A stretch of DNA of 64,000 bases, from positions 62,001 to 126,000 of the forward strand of contig CALNHX010003286.1 in the NCBI GenBank assembly GCA_940337035.1. Direction: 5' to 3'. The notes under the pieces are model-generated. The model was not told the origin of the DNA. It saw nothing but the letters and a program-made list of their open reading frames with translations, and made no database searches. The position numbers were made by a program, and so were the translations under genes. The stretch comes from Agriotes lineatus (taxonomy: Eukaryota > Arthropoda > Insecta > Coleoptera > Elateridae). This document shows positions 35,400 through 46,386 of this stretch, piece after piece. The first letter of the stretch is position 1, and each line of letters opens with the position of its first letter.

Positions 35400-35675
35400 G
35401 TTTTCCCAGCGAGTTAAGGTCGAATTAGCGACCGGTGAATTGTGGAGGAGTTGGGATTATTACTTCGCGAGGACGCCTTTTGTACTCAGTATCAGTATCT
35501 AGCAGTACCAGCATCAGTTGTGGTACAAATACGTCTTCGTCCGCGTGTTCGTGTTTTTGTCTGTTAACATTAAAGTGTGATATTTTAAGATGGATAAGGA
35601 GGACGAAATGTGGAAGTCGGTGTACGACAAATTGAAAAAACAAAAGTCGCAAAACGACATCGCACATGAGCGCAG
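35400..35675 (+). CDS. Probable first exon of an unidentified gene (coding part 35590-35675)
   Basis: A CpG-rich leader (35345-35589) with an insect initiator-like TCAGT near 35486-35495 leads to an ATG at 35590, 28 codons plus 2 bases, and a strong donor CGCAG|GTAAGC at 35675/35676. The peptide begins MDKEDEMWKSVYDKLKKQKS and is highly charged, likely helical. The pattern of CpG island, clean short frame and consensus donor is that of a genuine gene start. I do not recognise the protein and found no exon 2 in the window that can be joined with confidence. A very long first intron is implied. Confidence 0.6.
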
Positions 35676-36690
35676 GTAAGCAAAAATAAAAAATATTGAA
35701 TTGAATCCAAAATTTTCTGTGTTTGTTTCAACATATTGTCATTGTTAAAATCTGCTCAGTGAGTCATGTTTGCTCTGCAATTCTAATTATAAGCAAGGCG
35801 ACTCGTATAATTAGAACAGTAAACAGATATACATTTTTATGCAAAGATGTTCGAGACAAGCCATGTTTCATGTATGTAATCATAATTTCCTCTTTAAATG
35901 ACCTCACGCAAATTTGAAGAGAATTTAGTGATCCATTAAGTATGTCACGCGTATCTATTTTTAAATCTAATCCAAACTACCACGAAACGGCAGTCATCCA
36001 TAGCACGATGATGCAGGTTTGCCGGTATGCAAGCCTGTTTTAGAGTACTTTCATTTTTGCATGTCCTGTGGTTAGCAATTTGTAAGTACGAATTATACTT
36101 ACCAAAAACTTCAAATTCAAAGCTTAATAGTTAGCGATGAAAATGAACTGCCCATGCAATTTTATACTCTTCAAAGCTTACATGCCAAAATATAAAATAT
36201 AGGGGATCAGAAAAATATATATTATGTGTGTCCTTCTACCGGTTTTGTTAGGTGTGCTATCGAGAATTTCTACAAATCTTAATAAGAAAATCAAACTAAT
36301 GAATGAGCATTTTCACACCTACCTACTCACAAACTAAGGACAGCTGAGGTGAAATGTGGGTATTATCATACCAAAGCACTTGTCAAAAATACAACTAGTT
36401 TGTCCAGATTTCAACTTTAATAATCTAATACTAAAACTAGTGCAGGTATACCTATCAATTGTTATCTGCCATTCAGCTGTATGGCCAACGTTTAAATTTA
36501 AATTATTGGAGCTCAACTAAAAATATTGATAATTTTGCATACTTGCCCTCTATGAACCTATTATTAGATATGGTTGTATGGGCTTAAATATAATATTTTT
36601 AAAGTAATTATTAGTTGTTACATTTAGACACCGTCTTTCCAAAAATAACTATTAAACCTTGTGGATGTATTAGATAGCTAAAACATAAAG
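35676..36690. other. Probable intron DNA after the 35.6-kb exon
   Basis: AT-rich, without further exons that I can support or recognisable mobile elements. Confidence 0.4.
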
Positions 36691-36920
36691 TTCAGAGAAA
36701 TACGGAAAAATAAACTTGATAGCGGGAACCTATGAAATACGTATATGACGATCATCTACACTGCACTTGATAAAACTACATTTGAACTACAATTAACTGC
36801 ATTAATAGTTCGTGTGACTTTAACATTCTAACAAGCTGCACAAACATGCCAACATATGTAATTTAAACCAAATTTATACATTAAAATAACACGTGGATAG
36901 GTTAAACAAGATGTTGAATA
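36690..36920 (+). repeat. Dispersed repeat D, copy with empty insertion site
   Basis: AAATAAACTTGATAGCGGGA ... CTACATTTGAACTACAATTA ... GGTTAAACAAGATGTTGAAT matches 55935-56720, where a 0.6-kb palindrome interrupts the same sequence after CTACATTTGAACT. Confidence 0.6.
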
Positions 36921-37164
36921 AATTTTTTAAAATTTTATTTAAAAAAAGTAGGCTTTTTTAAATTAATTTCGGTGTATGACGTGCCACTTTTTTTCACACA
37001 GTGAAATAAAGTGACACTTTGCTTTTAATTTAGGAATGAACGATTTTAAATAGACGTTTCCTTAGTTACCAGAACTGATCAACGCACTTGACAAAATGAA
37101 GGCAAATAAAATTATATAGGTACAAAATAGGTTTGGATTTGAATATTTAATGAAATTTAAAAAA

Positions 37165-37285
37165 AATCTTATACACAACTCGTGTTAGCGTGCTTATTTT
37201 TCACGCCTGTGGATTATTAAACTCGGCTGCGCCTCGTTTAATAGCCCTCCACACTTGTGAAAACAAGTTGCACTTTTAACACTTG
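37165..37285. repeat. Palindrome with a CGGCTGCGCC tip
   Basis: CGTGTTAGCGTGCTTATTTT and CACGCCTGTGGATTATTAAA pair with the inverse of TTTAATAGCCCTCCACACTTGTG and GCACTTTTAACACTTGCG. Confidence 0.55.
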
Positions 37286-37968
37286 CGGTCTAAATAACTA
37301 TTAAACTTCAAAAAAATTTGACAGTTCTGTCTCAACAAAAAGCATACTACAGATTAGGCGAGTGTTATTGTTTTCAATGGGTCCCACGGTCAAGTTTATT
37401 TTGCTCGTACTGTACAATTTAACCTAAAAAATATGACTTAATAAAACCTGTAGTTATGGATCATACACAACCAACTTATTGAACTTCTTTTATGTACCAC
37501 GATACTTACCGGTAAGCATATCATATTTGCAGTTTGTTTTTGAAAAAGTATCACTTCTCTTAAATACAATTGACTTTTACGTAAAGTTAAGTGCGTCACG
37601 TAAAAAAGTTAGCACTCTGAAGAAATTATGGCGAAGGATTCAAACCGTTTGTAATGGGATACAGAATAAAATTGTAAATTGATAATATGACCGTGTAAGA
37701 TGGTCATGATTACAGAAATTTTAATTTTGTATTTTCAAACACTGCCTGCCCTTTTAATAAAAACATGTGTAGGCTAGTCAATCCGTCGAAAATTGCACTG
37801 GTTTTGAAAATGTCTGAAAGTATGAGATTTACATAAAAGGTATTTATCCAACACCTTCTAGTTATAAGGCTATTACCAGATCGATTTTAAACCTCTAAAG
37901 TGGTCCATAATGTACTAGTGAGGTAAAAACCATAACCCACTAGTGAGATGCAAACCATGTCTTTCACT

Positions 37969-38100
37969 ATTGTATTGTTGGTAGCACTGTCAAGCTATTT
38001 GTTGAGATTTGCAGGTTAAGTGTCAAATAACAAACAAAACCTTATCTACTAACCTCGAATTTGACATAGACTGACAATATACTTCAGTACTGCCAAACTT
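37969..38100. repeat. MITE family B, copy
   Basis: TATTGTTGGTAGCACTGTCA at the left and CTTCAGTACTGCCAAAC at the right are the ends also seen in the 58.9-kb copy. The centre is diverged. Confidence 0.6.
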
Positions 38101-38339
38101 AGAATCACAAGCAACTCTAAGTATAAATTTATTTGATCCTTCGGTACTCCCCAATCTGTCAGATTTTTCACGGCTGTCAAATACAAAATTTATATTCTTT
38201 AGATTTGTTGTTGAATAATATTTTCTCTGGCATGCTCCAGAAAAAACCCTCTTGGCCTGGCGGAATCGAGGATTCAACTTTTCTCTCTTGCATTATTTGG
38301 AATATACCACACTTGTACCATAAATAACTATTTCTTATA

Positions 38340-38547
38340 CAGGGTGATTCACGAATAGTGTCTGATATAGCGCAGTTTTGTCTGCAACTCAAATACTTTT
38401 TCACAGGATGACAATTGGTTTCATTTTTCTGAAATCATGATCACAAAATTCTATTCAAATTGAAAAACAGCGAAGTATTCTACGAGAGAGTAATTTGTGT
38501 TGCAGGAATAAAGGCGTTAAATCAGACACTATTCGTGAATCACCTTG
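38340..38547. mobile_element. Short MITE, 208 bp
   Basis: CAGGGTGATTCACGAATAGT-GTCTGAT and its inverse, about 28 bp with two mismatches near the end, flanked by TA on both sides. Confidence 0.85.
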
Positions 38548-38559
38548 TATAACAGTTGT

Positions 38560-39270
38560 AGGTATTAAAGCGGTGCATATTACTAATACTAAAATATTGT
38601 CGATTATATAGGGTGCCCCAAAAAAGTCTGGCAGACTTTTTAAAAATAGAACGCTCTATATTTAGTTAGCAATGCTAATCATTCGAACAGGACGTTGTAT
38701 GGGTTTGAAGTTAATTGTTTTGGATCTACAAACTATTTTATGTAAAAGTGACAGGAAAGAATTGAACGAAGAAGAACGTTAACAAATAGTTACCTTTTGT
38801 GTGAACTACCTTTTGAGTGTCAAATATTGCCTCTGCGTATTAGTGCTAAATAGAGTGCTCAAAATTTGCAAATTTAAGAGGAGACTATATATTTCTATTA
38901 TTTCATATTCCTAAATTTAACCGTTTTTTCGATATTCGAGTTTGGACATAAAAAACAATGTTAGGCTCTTCAAATGTTTTTTAAATGCATAACAAACACA
39001 TTTAAAATACTAATTTCAATACTTGAACTCTTCATATACAATAAAAAGCTAGGTTGAAAAACTAAAAAGCAATTTATTGTTAAGACTAGAAACACGAAAA
39101 AAACGACCAAATAGGAATCTAGCCTTAAAAGGAAACAAATAAAAACAAAACCAATACATACAAATCCTATACTTATATTATATTTTCAAATATTTCTTCT
39201 TGTTTCACAAGATAATTCAACCTAAAAACTATAAAATTTCCAACTTTGTTTTTAACTCTTAAGAAAGTAT
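38560..39270. other. AT-rich DNA with one orphan TIR-like end
   Basis: TATAGGGTGCCCCAAAAAAG at 38608 looks like an element end, but no inverse partner was found. Nothing else recognised. Confidence 0.35.
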
Positions 39271-39274
39271 TCTA

Positions 39275-39564
39275 TTATTATGGAATAGCTATATAAGCTC
39301 CACGTTGGGCTAGCCATATATTATGTAATGCACTACTTTGGAAGACTATATTATATAATAATACTAGCTCCTCTTACTACTGCATAACATTTATTATGTA
39401 TTTGATATTTTACTTAAAACTTGCTTTTTATTAATGCAATGCCCTTTCTAATTAAATAATATTTTTTTTCAAATCAAGTTCTCTTATCTCAGGGTGGTTC
39501 GCCAAATCAAGATCTCTATTAATTGAATTTTAATATTATATTTAATGACATTTGCTGTCAAACC
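39275..39564 (-). repeat. 3' LTR of the short LTR element
   Basis: Shares TATATAAGCTCCACGTTGGG, TCTAATTAAATAATATTTTT and ATGACATTTGCTGTCAAACC with the LTR at 41478-41767. Confidence 0.9.
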
Positions 39565-39662
39565 TTATTTATTTTAATTATATCACATCCTCGGGAATTT
39601 CCAATTCTATTTACTTTAATTATGCAACCTCCTGTAATTCTATTTATTTTATGAACTCTATT

Positions 39663-40053
39663 TTTTTTTTAATAGCCCTTATTCGGTCCATTTTTGGACA
39701 TAGGCCTCCCTCATTTGCCTCCAATTATCTCTGTTCTGTGCCTCCCTCATCCATGATAAACCCGCTGTAAGTTTTATGTCGTCTGTCCAGCGCTTTGGTG
39801 GTCGTCCTCTGGATCTTTTGCCCTGATATGGTCTCCATTGCAGTATTATTTTTGTCCACCTTTCATCCTGACATCTGGCCACATGGCCCGCAAAGTTCCA
39901 CTTGAGTTCAGCTATTGTTTTACTCACATCTTTTATTTTGGTTATGCCCCTTATATATTCGTTCGTCTTTCGTTGTATTAGAGAAATTCCAATCATTCGT
40001 CTTTCCATAGCTCTCTGCGTTGTTTGGAGCATTTCCATTGATTTTTTGGTAAT
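39663..40053 (-). mobile_element. 5'-truncated LINE inserted in the LTR element
   Basis: The minus strand encodes the end of a LINE ORF2-type protein: ERRMIGISLIQRKTNEYIRG, then WNFAGHVARCQDERWTK, then GKRSRGRPPKRWTDDI and a C-terminal W-rich tail, followed by TAATAAAAAA-like A-rich 3' end at 39663-39672. TGAACTCTATT flanks it on both sides (39652-39662 and 40054-40064), a classic target-primed insertion. Only about 390 bp of the element are present. Confidence 0.85.
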
Positions 40054-40064
40054 TGAACTCTATT

Positions 40065-40420
40065 ATATCTTCTTAAATATTTACTGTTAACATTCTTTGC
40101 AGCATTAATCATCGTATTGCCTCTAACAACATTTATTTCTTTGTAATTGTACTTCTTCTCATTATCTGGTTCTGGTGCCTGATTAAATTTCTTTATTTCC
40201 ACTGTTGTGGTAAACAAATTACCTATAATAATATATTCCTCGTCATTGCTGTATTCTCCATTCTGTTTTTCTTTCTCGTTCTTTTCCGCAGAGTCATCTT
40301 CCATATCTTCACAAGTATCTAACATTTGATTTATTTCATTAGTTCCAAATAATAATTCTTGTTTTTTATCCAAAATTCTATTTTCATAAGTGTTATTTCG
40401 AAATCTTACTTCTAATTTTC
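40065..40420 (-). pseudogene. Continuation of the Gag-like frame, cut by the LINE
   Basis: In another frame the reading continues (HGKLEVRFRNNTYENRILDK, then QELLFGTNEINQMLDTCEDM, an acidic middle part, then INAAKNVNSKYLRRYN) until the LINE insertion at 40053. It has no motif I recognise. The frame offset from the upstream coiled coil could be a mutation or a recoding site. Confidence 0.5.
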
Positions 40421-41044
40421 CATGATTTTTGTTAAATTTTTCTCTAGTTGTTTGTATTCCTCCTGTCTTTCTCCTCTCATCTCATTCTTAAGTTTTTCTT
40501 TATAACTTCCTAATGTATCACTAATCTTATTTATTTGTGCTTGCAATTCTTGCTTATTCTGAAGTTTTACTTTATTAAAATCTTCCCTTAATTCCTGCAT
40601 CGTCTCTTCCATCTTATCTGCTTGGTCTTTTTGTTCTTGTACCTTGTCTGCAGTTCTCTTAATTGCTGCTTGTAACCTACCTTCCCTTTCCTCAGCATCC
40701 TTCTGAATTAACTCTTGTAATCGTCTTTCTCTTTCCTCTGCATCCTTCTTACTTTCTTCTGCCTTTTCCTCAATTGACTGTTGCAATCTTCTTTCTCTTT
40801 CCTCTGCCTTTTCTTCAATTTCTTGTAAATCCTTCTTTATTCCTTGTAAATTTTCCTGTAAATCTTTCTTATTTGATTGTTGTAAATTTTCTTGTAATCT
40901 TGCCATCATTCCCATTAACTTGTCCATATCAATGGTTGATTTTCCTGTTGGTTCCTGCTGAATCCTTACCTGGTCTCCTTGTACACCTATCTCTTGTTGT
41001 ATTTCATCCACTTCAACTTCAACACCACTCGTTAATGCTTCCAT
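40412..41044 (-). CDS. Coiled-coil Gag-like protein of the LTR element
   Basis: 210 codons from ATG 41044. The first about 55 residues are acidic; the rest is a long coiled coil with repeated EEKAEERERRLQ-type heptads (residues about 60-205), as in Gag-like proteins of some insect LTR elements, without zinc knuckles. The frame is open upstream (WQTKETEEEKDVEQEE), and an ATG at 41093 is out of frame by one base next to an A-run, so the ancestral start was probably there. A frame change near 40425-40445 separates it from the continuation at 40373. I infer a structural role from the coiled coil and the position after the primer-binding site; no enzymatic motif exists. Confidence 0.65.
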   Translation of the reverse strand: MEALTSGVEVEVDEIQQEIGVQGDQVRIQQEPTGKSTIDMDKLMGMMARLQENLQQSNKKDLQENLQGIKKDLQEIEEKAEERERRLQQSIEEKAEESKKDAEERERRLQELIQKDAEEREGRLQAAIKRTADKVQEQKDQADKMEETMQELREDFNKVKLQNKQELQAQINKISDTLGSYKEKLKNEMRGERQEEYKQLEKNLTKIMEN

Positions 41045-41477
41045 TTCTTCTTGTTCTACGTCTTTTTCCTCTTCAGTCTCTTTTGTCTGCCATATTTTAG
41101 TTTAAAATTTTAAATGTACCTATTTTCGATTACTAACCTTTATATCCAATTATAAATCTTTATATTTTATTCTCAAATTGACCCTTTATAATATTCTTTA
41201 GTTACTTTTATTGATTGTCCTATTCTATTTCTTTATTTTTCTCAAAAAGAAATTGGTTATGATACGTTTTTAAATTATGATTGTTTTATTACAATCTTGT
41301 TCTTTAATTCATAATTGTTAATACCAAATTAACCATAAACTTGGTTTTTTATCAGTTACAATTAAATCCGGTTATTTTTATTATGTCAATAGCCCCACTT
41401 TACTGGCGACATGTGTTATAAATGTCAAACAACATGGTTTATTTTTAACTTTTAAAAGACCCTCGTTTGGACGCCAT

Positions 41478-41767
41478 TTATTATGGAATGGCTATATAAG
41501 CTCCACGTTGGGCTAGCCATATATTATGTAATGCTCAACGTTGGGAGACTATATTATATAATAATACTAGCTCCTCTTACTACTGCATAGCATTTATTAT
41601 GTATTTGATATGTTACTTAAAACTTGCCCTTTATTAATGCAATGCCCTTTCTAATTAAATAATATTTTTTTTCAAATCAAGTTTACTTATCTCAGGGTGT
41701 TTCGCCAAATCAAGATCTCTATTAATTGAATTGTAATATTATATTTAATGACATTTGCTGTCAAACC
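41478..41767 (-). repeat. 5' LTR of the short LTR element
   Basis: Near-identical partner of 39275-39564, with the primer-binding site immediately inside it. Divergence of around 4-5% by eye suggests an insertion that is not very recent. Confidence 0.9.
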
Positions 41768-42905
41768 GATTTTCAAAACTCATCAAGCCAGGTATTGACA
41801 ATTGTATATTACATTGACACACATATTAATCAATTCACCTCTGTAAGCACTATATCAGGTCTATTTTGATATTTTCTTTTACTGATTGTTATTTAAAATA
41901 CTTTCATAAACTTGTTACACAAACCTTAATAACTTCTCTTGCTTTTTACTGCCAAAATCCAACCAAGAATGGATCCTGATGTCGACAGTCTGCAACACCT
42001 ACTGCCCACTTTTCAAACGGTAACGCCTACGTTGATCCGGAAACCCTAAAACTGCATCCGTCTCGTCAACAACCCCTTTTGCTCCTAGAATCCAATCCTT
42101 CTTCCTTTCAAATGTCACCGCCACACCGATTAACTCCTGGTAAGTTCCAATATTATGATGTTCCAAATCTAACCTTGGTCCTTTTACAGATAGTCCGACG
42201 ACTCTAGTAATATCCTCCAAATTATCCAAATGAAATAGTTACTAGTAAGCACTTCCAATAATCTCCCTATGCAGGAACAAATCCAAATATCTTCAAATAA
42301 TGTAACCATAGGTATTTGTCTATTTCCAATTAACTGCATTTGTATAATCTCTTGACCGATTATATTCTTCCAATAACTTCAATAGATATTTTCATATAAC
42401 ATACCACGTAGATTTGTTTAAGGCCCTATTAACTTTGTATAAACAAATAATAATACAAATTTAAGACATTAATTTCTGTTTTTTATTGATAAAATTTGTA
42501 ATTTTCAAGATACATGTCTGCTTTTACATGAATTGTTTTTGTAACTAATTAAACAAAATTTTTCTCCTTGTTAGATACAATTCTTATTGCACACTTATTT
42601 ATTTTAAATATCCTATTATTACGTGCTATTAATTCTTATCATTCTACCAAATACATTTGTCAATTGTAACCTTGGCTTGAACTTTATTAAAATTTTCTGT
42701 AACCATTAAGTCAGTATATTCAATTATTATCAAAATCTCCTCTCTCATTGTCTCAAGTAAATTTATTAATAATATTTAAAATTTAACACCCATCAAGATT
42801 TAATTATAGCAATCTTCCAAATTTATTCGTTTTAAATATTTCTTTATTGTAATTGATTACACTGCCTCATGTATCATAATACTATATACTATTTGCCCAT
42901 TTCTA
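41768..42905. other. AT-rich DNA with an unrecognised minus-strand ORF
   Basis: A 76-codon minus-strand frame (42229-41999, starting MDNLEDITRVVGLSVKGPRL) has a reasonably protein-like composition, but no family was recognised and no splice support is clear. The rest shows nothing. Confidence 0.25.
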
Positions 42906-42915
42906 GATAAAAAAT

Positions 42916-43386
42916 TTGGTGTGATACACCCACACAGCTTCTTTTTACAGTGATCTTATAATTTGCTAAAAATTTGATTTTTAATTTTAAAGCATTTTTC
43001 AAAATTACAAATTCTGCAGAAACCGTACAAAATAGAAAGTTAAGAAGAGACAAATTTCTCTAAAAGTTTAAGCCGAATTCATAAATGTACTGATATACGG
43101 CGTGTTCTATTGAAAATAGGAGTAAAAAAAAACAATTTTAGAGGTATTCCACTGGAAAATCATCTATCTCACGCCAATACACATTAAATATGTAGTAAAA
43201 TGTAAAGTTTGAAAAAAATTGTTAGTGCCGTTTTGAAAAAATCGAAAAAAAGCTGAACAATCACAAGAGTAAACACCATACTTCCAGTTATGCGATTTTC
43301 TTCAAAAGCTTGTTGCATCTAGATAGTACACAAAACTTATATATGAAGTTTTTCATTTTTGAGATAATCTGTTCACACACACAGAA
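42916..43386 (-). repeat. Family A repeat, minus orientation, 5'-truncated
   Basis: Inverse 3' hairpin TTTGGTGTGATACACCCACA, then the usual blocks in order; it ends at the block before the TCTG run. Confidence 0.8.
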
Positions 43387-43392
43387 AGAAAA

Positions 43393-43777
43393 CCCCATAA
43401 CCCTCTTGTGATTTTTCAGTTTTTTTTTCGATTTTTTTCAAACTTTACATTTTTATTACATTTTTAATGTGTATTGATGTGAGATAGGTGATTTTCCAGT
43501 TGAATACCTTTAAAATGGGTTTATTTTGGTTTTTTTCTATTTTTTTATTAACTCTTATTTTAAATAGAACACCCGGTATATTCTTACAGTTTTGAATTTA
43601 GCTTAAAATTTTAGAGAAAATTTGTCTCTTGAACTAACTTAACTCTCTATTTTGTACGGTTTCTGCAGAATTTGTAATTTTGGAAAATTTTTGACAAATG
43701 TTTAAAATTTGTAAATCAAATTTTTTGCTAATATTAAGATCACTGTAAAAGGAAGTTGTGTGCGTGTATCACACCAC
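43393..43777 (+). repeat. Family A repeat, plus orientation, head-to-head with the previous copy
   Basis: Begins at CCATAACCCTCTTGTGATTT and ends GTGTGCGTGTATCACACCAC. Together with 42916-43386 it forms an inverted pair with almost no spacer. Confidence 0.8.
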
Positions 43778-43879
43778 ATTTTTTTATGTAGTGCAATACG
43801 TATATGTTATCTAAAACACAAATATGTAAGAAATAACAACAATCGTAGAAAATACATAATTATAAAATATTACCGATAC

Positions 43880-44020
43880 TTTATGTAGCGCTGAGTAGTT
43901 TAGCTTTCCAAGTGCATTGGTGCATCTTTCAGAATGGATATGCAGACCTCTACGATATTCATTCTCGACGATGCACCAATGCACCTGGAGAGTTGAAATG
44001 CTGAACTGCCATTCATAAAG
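43880..44020. repeat. Hairpin, arms about 60 bp
   Basis: CTTTATGTAGCGCTGAGTAG and AGTGCATTGGTGCATCTTTC pair with the inverse of GATGCACCAATGCACCTGGA and CTGAACTGCCATTCATAAAG. The inner 15 bp (GTGCATTGGTGCATC) are perfect. Confidence 0.7.
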
Positions 44021-44540
44021 AAAACTCACGTCTACGACTGTTCGCATTGCATCGAATTAAAATTAGCGCCAATTCGGATTATCGAAACTGCACGTTATTT
44101 ATTAGCAGAATATATACGGCAAGGTGTCCGGATACTGATAAAAATCCAAGGAACAGAAGGAGAAACATTTAATGTAAGTAGGTACAGGAGTTTGTGAATT
44201 TGTTTTTGTTTTCCATCTTATTTCATTTGATACTAGACTCAGATTACTCCTGCAGATTATTTATATAGTAATTTTGCAAATTTGAAGTACCCTGTATAGC
44301 ATTAATACCAGAGGCGGCATTTCACATCGAAAAGTAGTACACACAAAACACAATTGTCGGTAACTTTTTCCCTACTCAATGGTTTTCTGTTATTTACAAC
44401 AGTCTCCTGAAATTCAGAATTTTTTGCATAAAATTGTTAGTATTTCCAAAACTTCAGACTCGTACAACTTGATATAAAAATAGTTAGCATTTCGAGACAA
44501 AATTTTTAAGTCCCCTTAGTACCTACAACATTTATATGTA

Positions 44541-44621
44541 CCGGGTGACCATAAATGGTTGTGATTTTTTTTTCTTACGTTGGCTAACCTAAAAAAATCA
44601 CAACCATTTATGATCACCCGG
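44541..44621. mobile_element. 81-bp hairpin MITE
   Basis: CCGGGTGACCATAAATGGTT-GTGATTTTTTT and its inverse, 32 bp with one mismatch, around a 16-bp loop; TA on both sides. Confidence 0.8.
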
Positions 44622-44629
44622 TATAAGCA

Positions 44630-46380
44630 CATTTTATGTAATTTTAATAGTTTTAGAAATATCTTTGACCGCTATATCGTTGTTGAACCACTTAGATCTT
44701 CTGACACTCATAGCAAAAGTTTTCATTAATTAAAGCAAACCTTTCACGGTCATTTTGTCACCAAATCATAGGAAATCATTTTTTGCTCATAGTTTTTTAA
44801 TTATCGGATAATGAAAGTGCTTATTATTTGAAAATAAGTAGTACGTAGTAGCATAAATAGAACATAAAATCATGCAACACATTAACCCAATAAATAGCAG
44901 GGAATACCCAAAGGAAATATCTAATTTCATGAAAAAAGACTAAGGGCCATAGCTAGACCTAGGAGGCGATGGAAAGGTAACATCCAGGAAAGAAAAAATA
45001 TAAGAAACGATAGAGTTTTTCGACATTTTAAAGTAAACAGGAGAAGAAAAAGTAAATTAAATAACATCGATATATTTGAAAAGAATCTTAGCGATTTGCA
45101 ACAAAACGGCGACGAAAACTTTGCTTTTTCAATACAGACTTTTACTTTGTTGGTTACTGTGCCGATTTAATAATTTCTATAAATTTTTATAACTGCTGCA
45201 ATTTTTGTAACCAAAAAGCACATATATACTGACTTGTTGTTTTAGTTTGTCTAATATTTACGTGTTGTGTGGTTTTTTATTATTTTACTTTTGCTGCATT
45301 CCAATAAGTATGCTATAGATTCGTTCTGGTGGCATTTTTCAGTATCTTGAGCCATCTAATACAACATCAAAATTACTGGTTTTTAAAACGTCTGATATAT
45401 TGTAATATGACATTACAAAACACAAGATTGTTTTTCTTAGATATTTGAGCTTCAGTCTGTCATAATTGAAACGATACAGCAAAAACGTATAACCTTGTTT
45501 TCGTTATTCTCTAAAACTCGAAGTACTTTCTATAATAATTGCAGTCATACATGGTACTTTTATTTACTTGTTTTATGTCATTTGTGTGATTAAAATCATC
45601 ATTAAACAGTGCTACAGGGTAATACATTAATGTGGTTCTATTTCTATTTTCATTTAATTTAAAATTTTAAATCATGTATGCAGACATCTGCTACTGATAG
45701 CTATAACTGATTTTTAAGTCGAATTCGTCCTTTAGCATGTATTTTTATTCTCTTTTTACTTGTATTTTTGCCTATAAAAGACAATCCATTATCAAAATAC
45801 AAAACAAAGCAAAGAAGCAATTAAAAAATAATAGAACCAAACTAAACATGAACAATAAAGATAAAAATGTATAGAGAAAAGAAAATAAATTAAAAGAACA
45901 AATGGCAAATGATAAATTCGTCAATTTTGTTAAATAATTTGTAAAAAAATCGTTTTGGTTCTATTATTTTCTCTAAGAGGGATTTACCAGTTATCCTCCG
46001 CAACATACTAGTGTCAACCGATATCAACTTTTGATTACAAAGGAGTAATTTCGATTTAGAAATGCTGTCACATTCGTCCTATTCGACGTACTTGTCCTGC
46101 GTGACTTACTATTTTATGCTTTTCCAAAATTAAGCAAATATCTGTCGGTCGTAAGACTGATTAATTCGCAACTTAAAACTTAACCAAAAGGTTTTTTTTT
46201 AAAATATGATGAGCGAGCTAAATACAGGTCTGTAGATTTTTACATACATATTAAACTAAATTATTTTTCCAAAACTGATTAACTAATCAACAGTGAAGAA
46301 TACAAAATTTTAAAATTTGTTTATTATTACGCAATTTTGATAATATAAATTCCAATGATTTTCCCTTGGTTCAGTATGAG
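44630..46380. other. AT-rich DNA without recognised features
   Basis: A 16-bp inverted pair AATAATAGAACCAAA (45828-45842) / TTGGTTCTATTATTT (45955-45969) is the only structure seen. Confidence 0.4.
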
Positions 46381-46386
46381 ATGATA

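Larger units (their letters stand above)
39275..41767 (-). mobile_element. Short LTR retrotransposon (about 2.5 kb), minus orientation
   Basis: Two direct repeats of about 290 bp (39275-39564 and 41478-41767) differ at roughly a dozen sites by eye. Read on the minus strand, the upstream LTR is followed after one base by TGGCGTCCAAACGAGGGTC, a plausible tRNA primer-binding site (41476 leftwards), and an A-rich purine tract precedes the downstream LTR. The interior encodes only a coiled-coil Gag-like protein; no protease, RT or integrase motif was found, so it must be non-autonomous or deleted. No matching target duplication is visible. Confidence 0.85.

Noticed and set aside
40663..41100. 145-codon hydrophobic plus-strand frame
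   Set aside because: Antisense shadow of the minus-strand coiled-coil frame, which has the better codon pattern.
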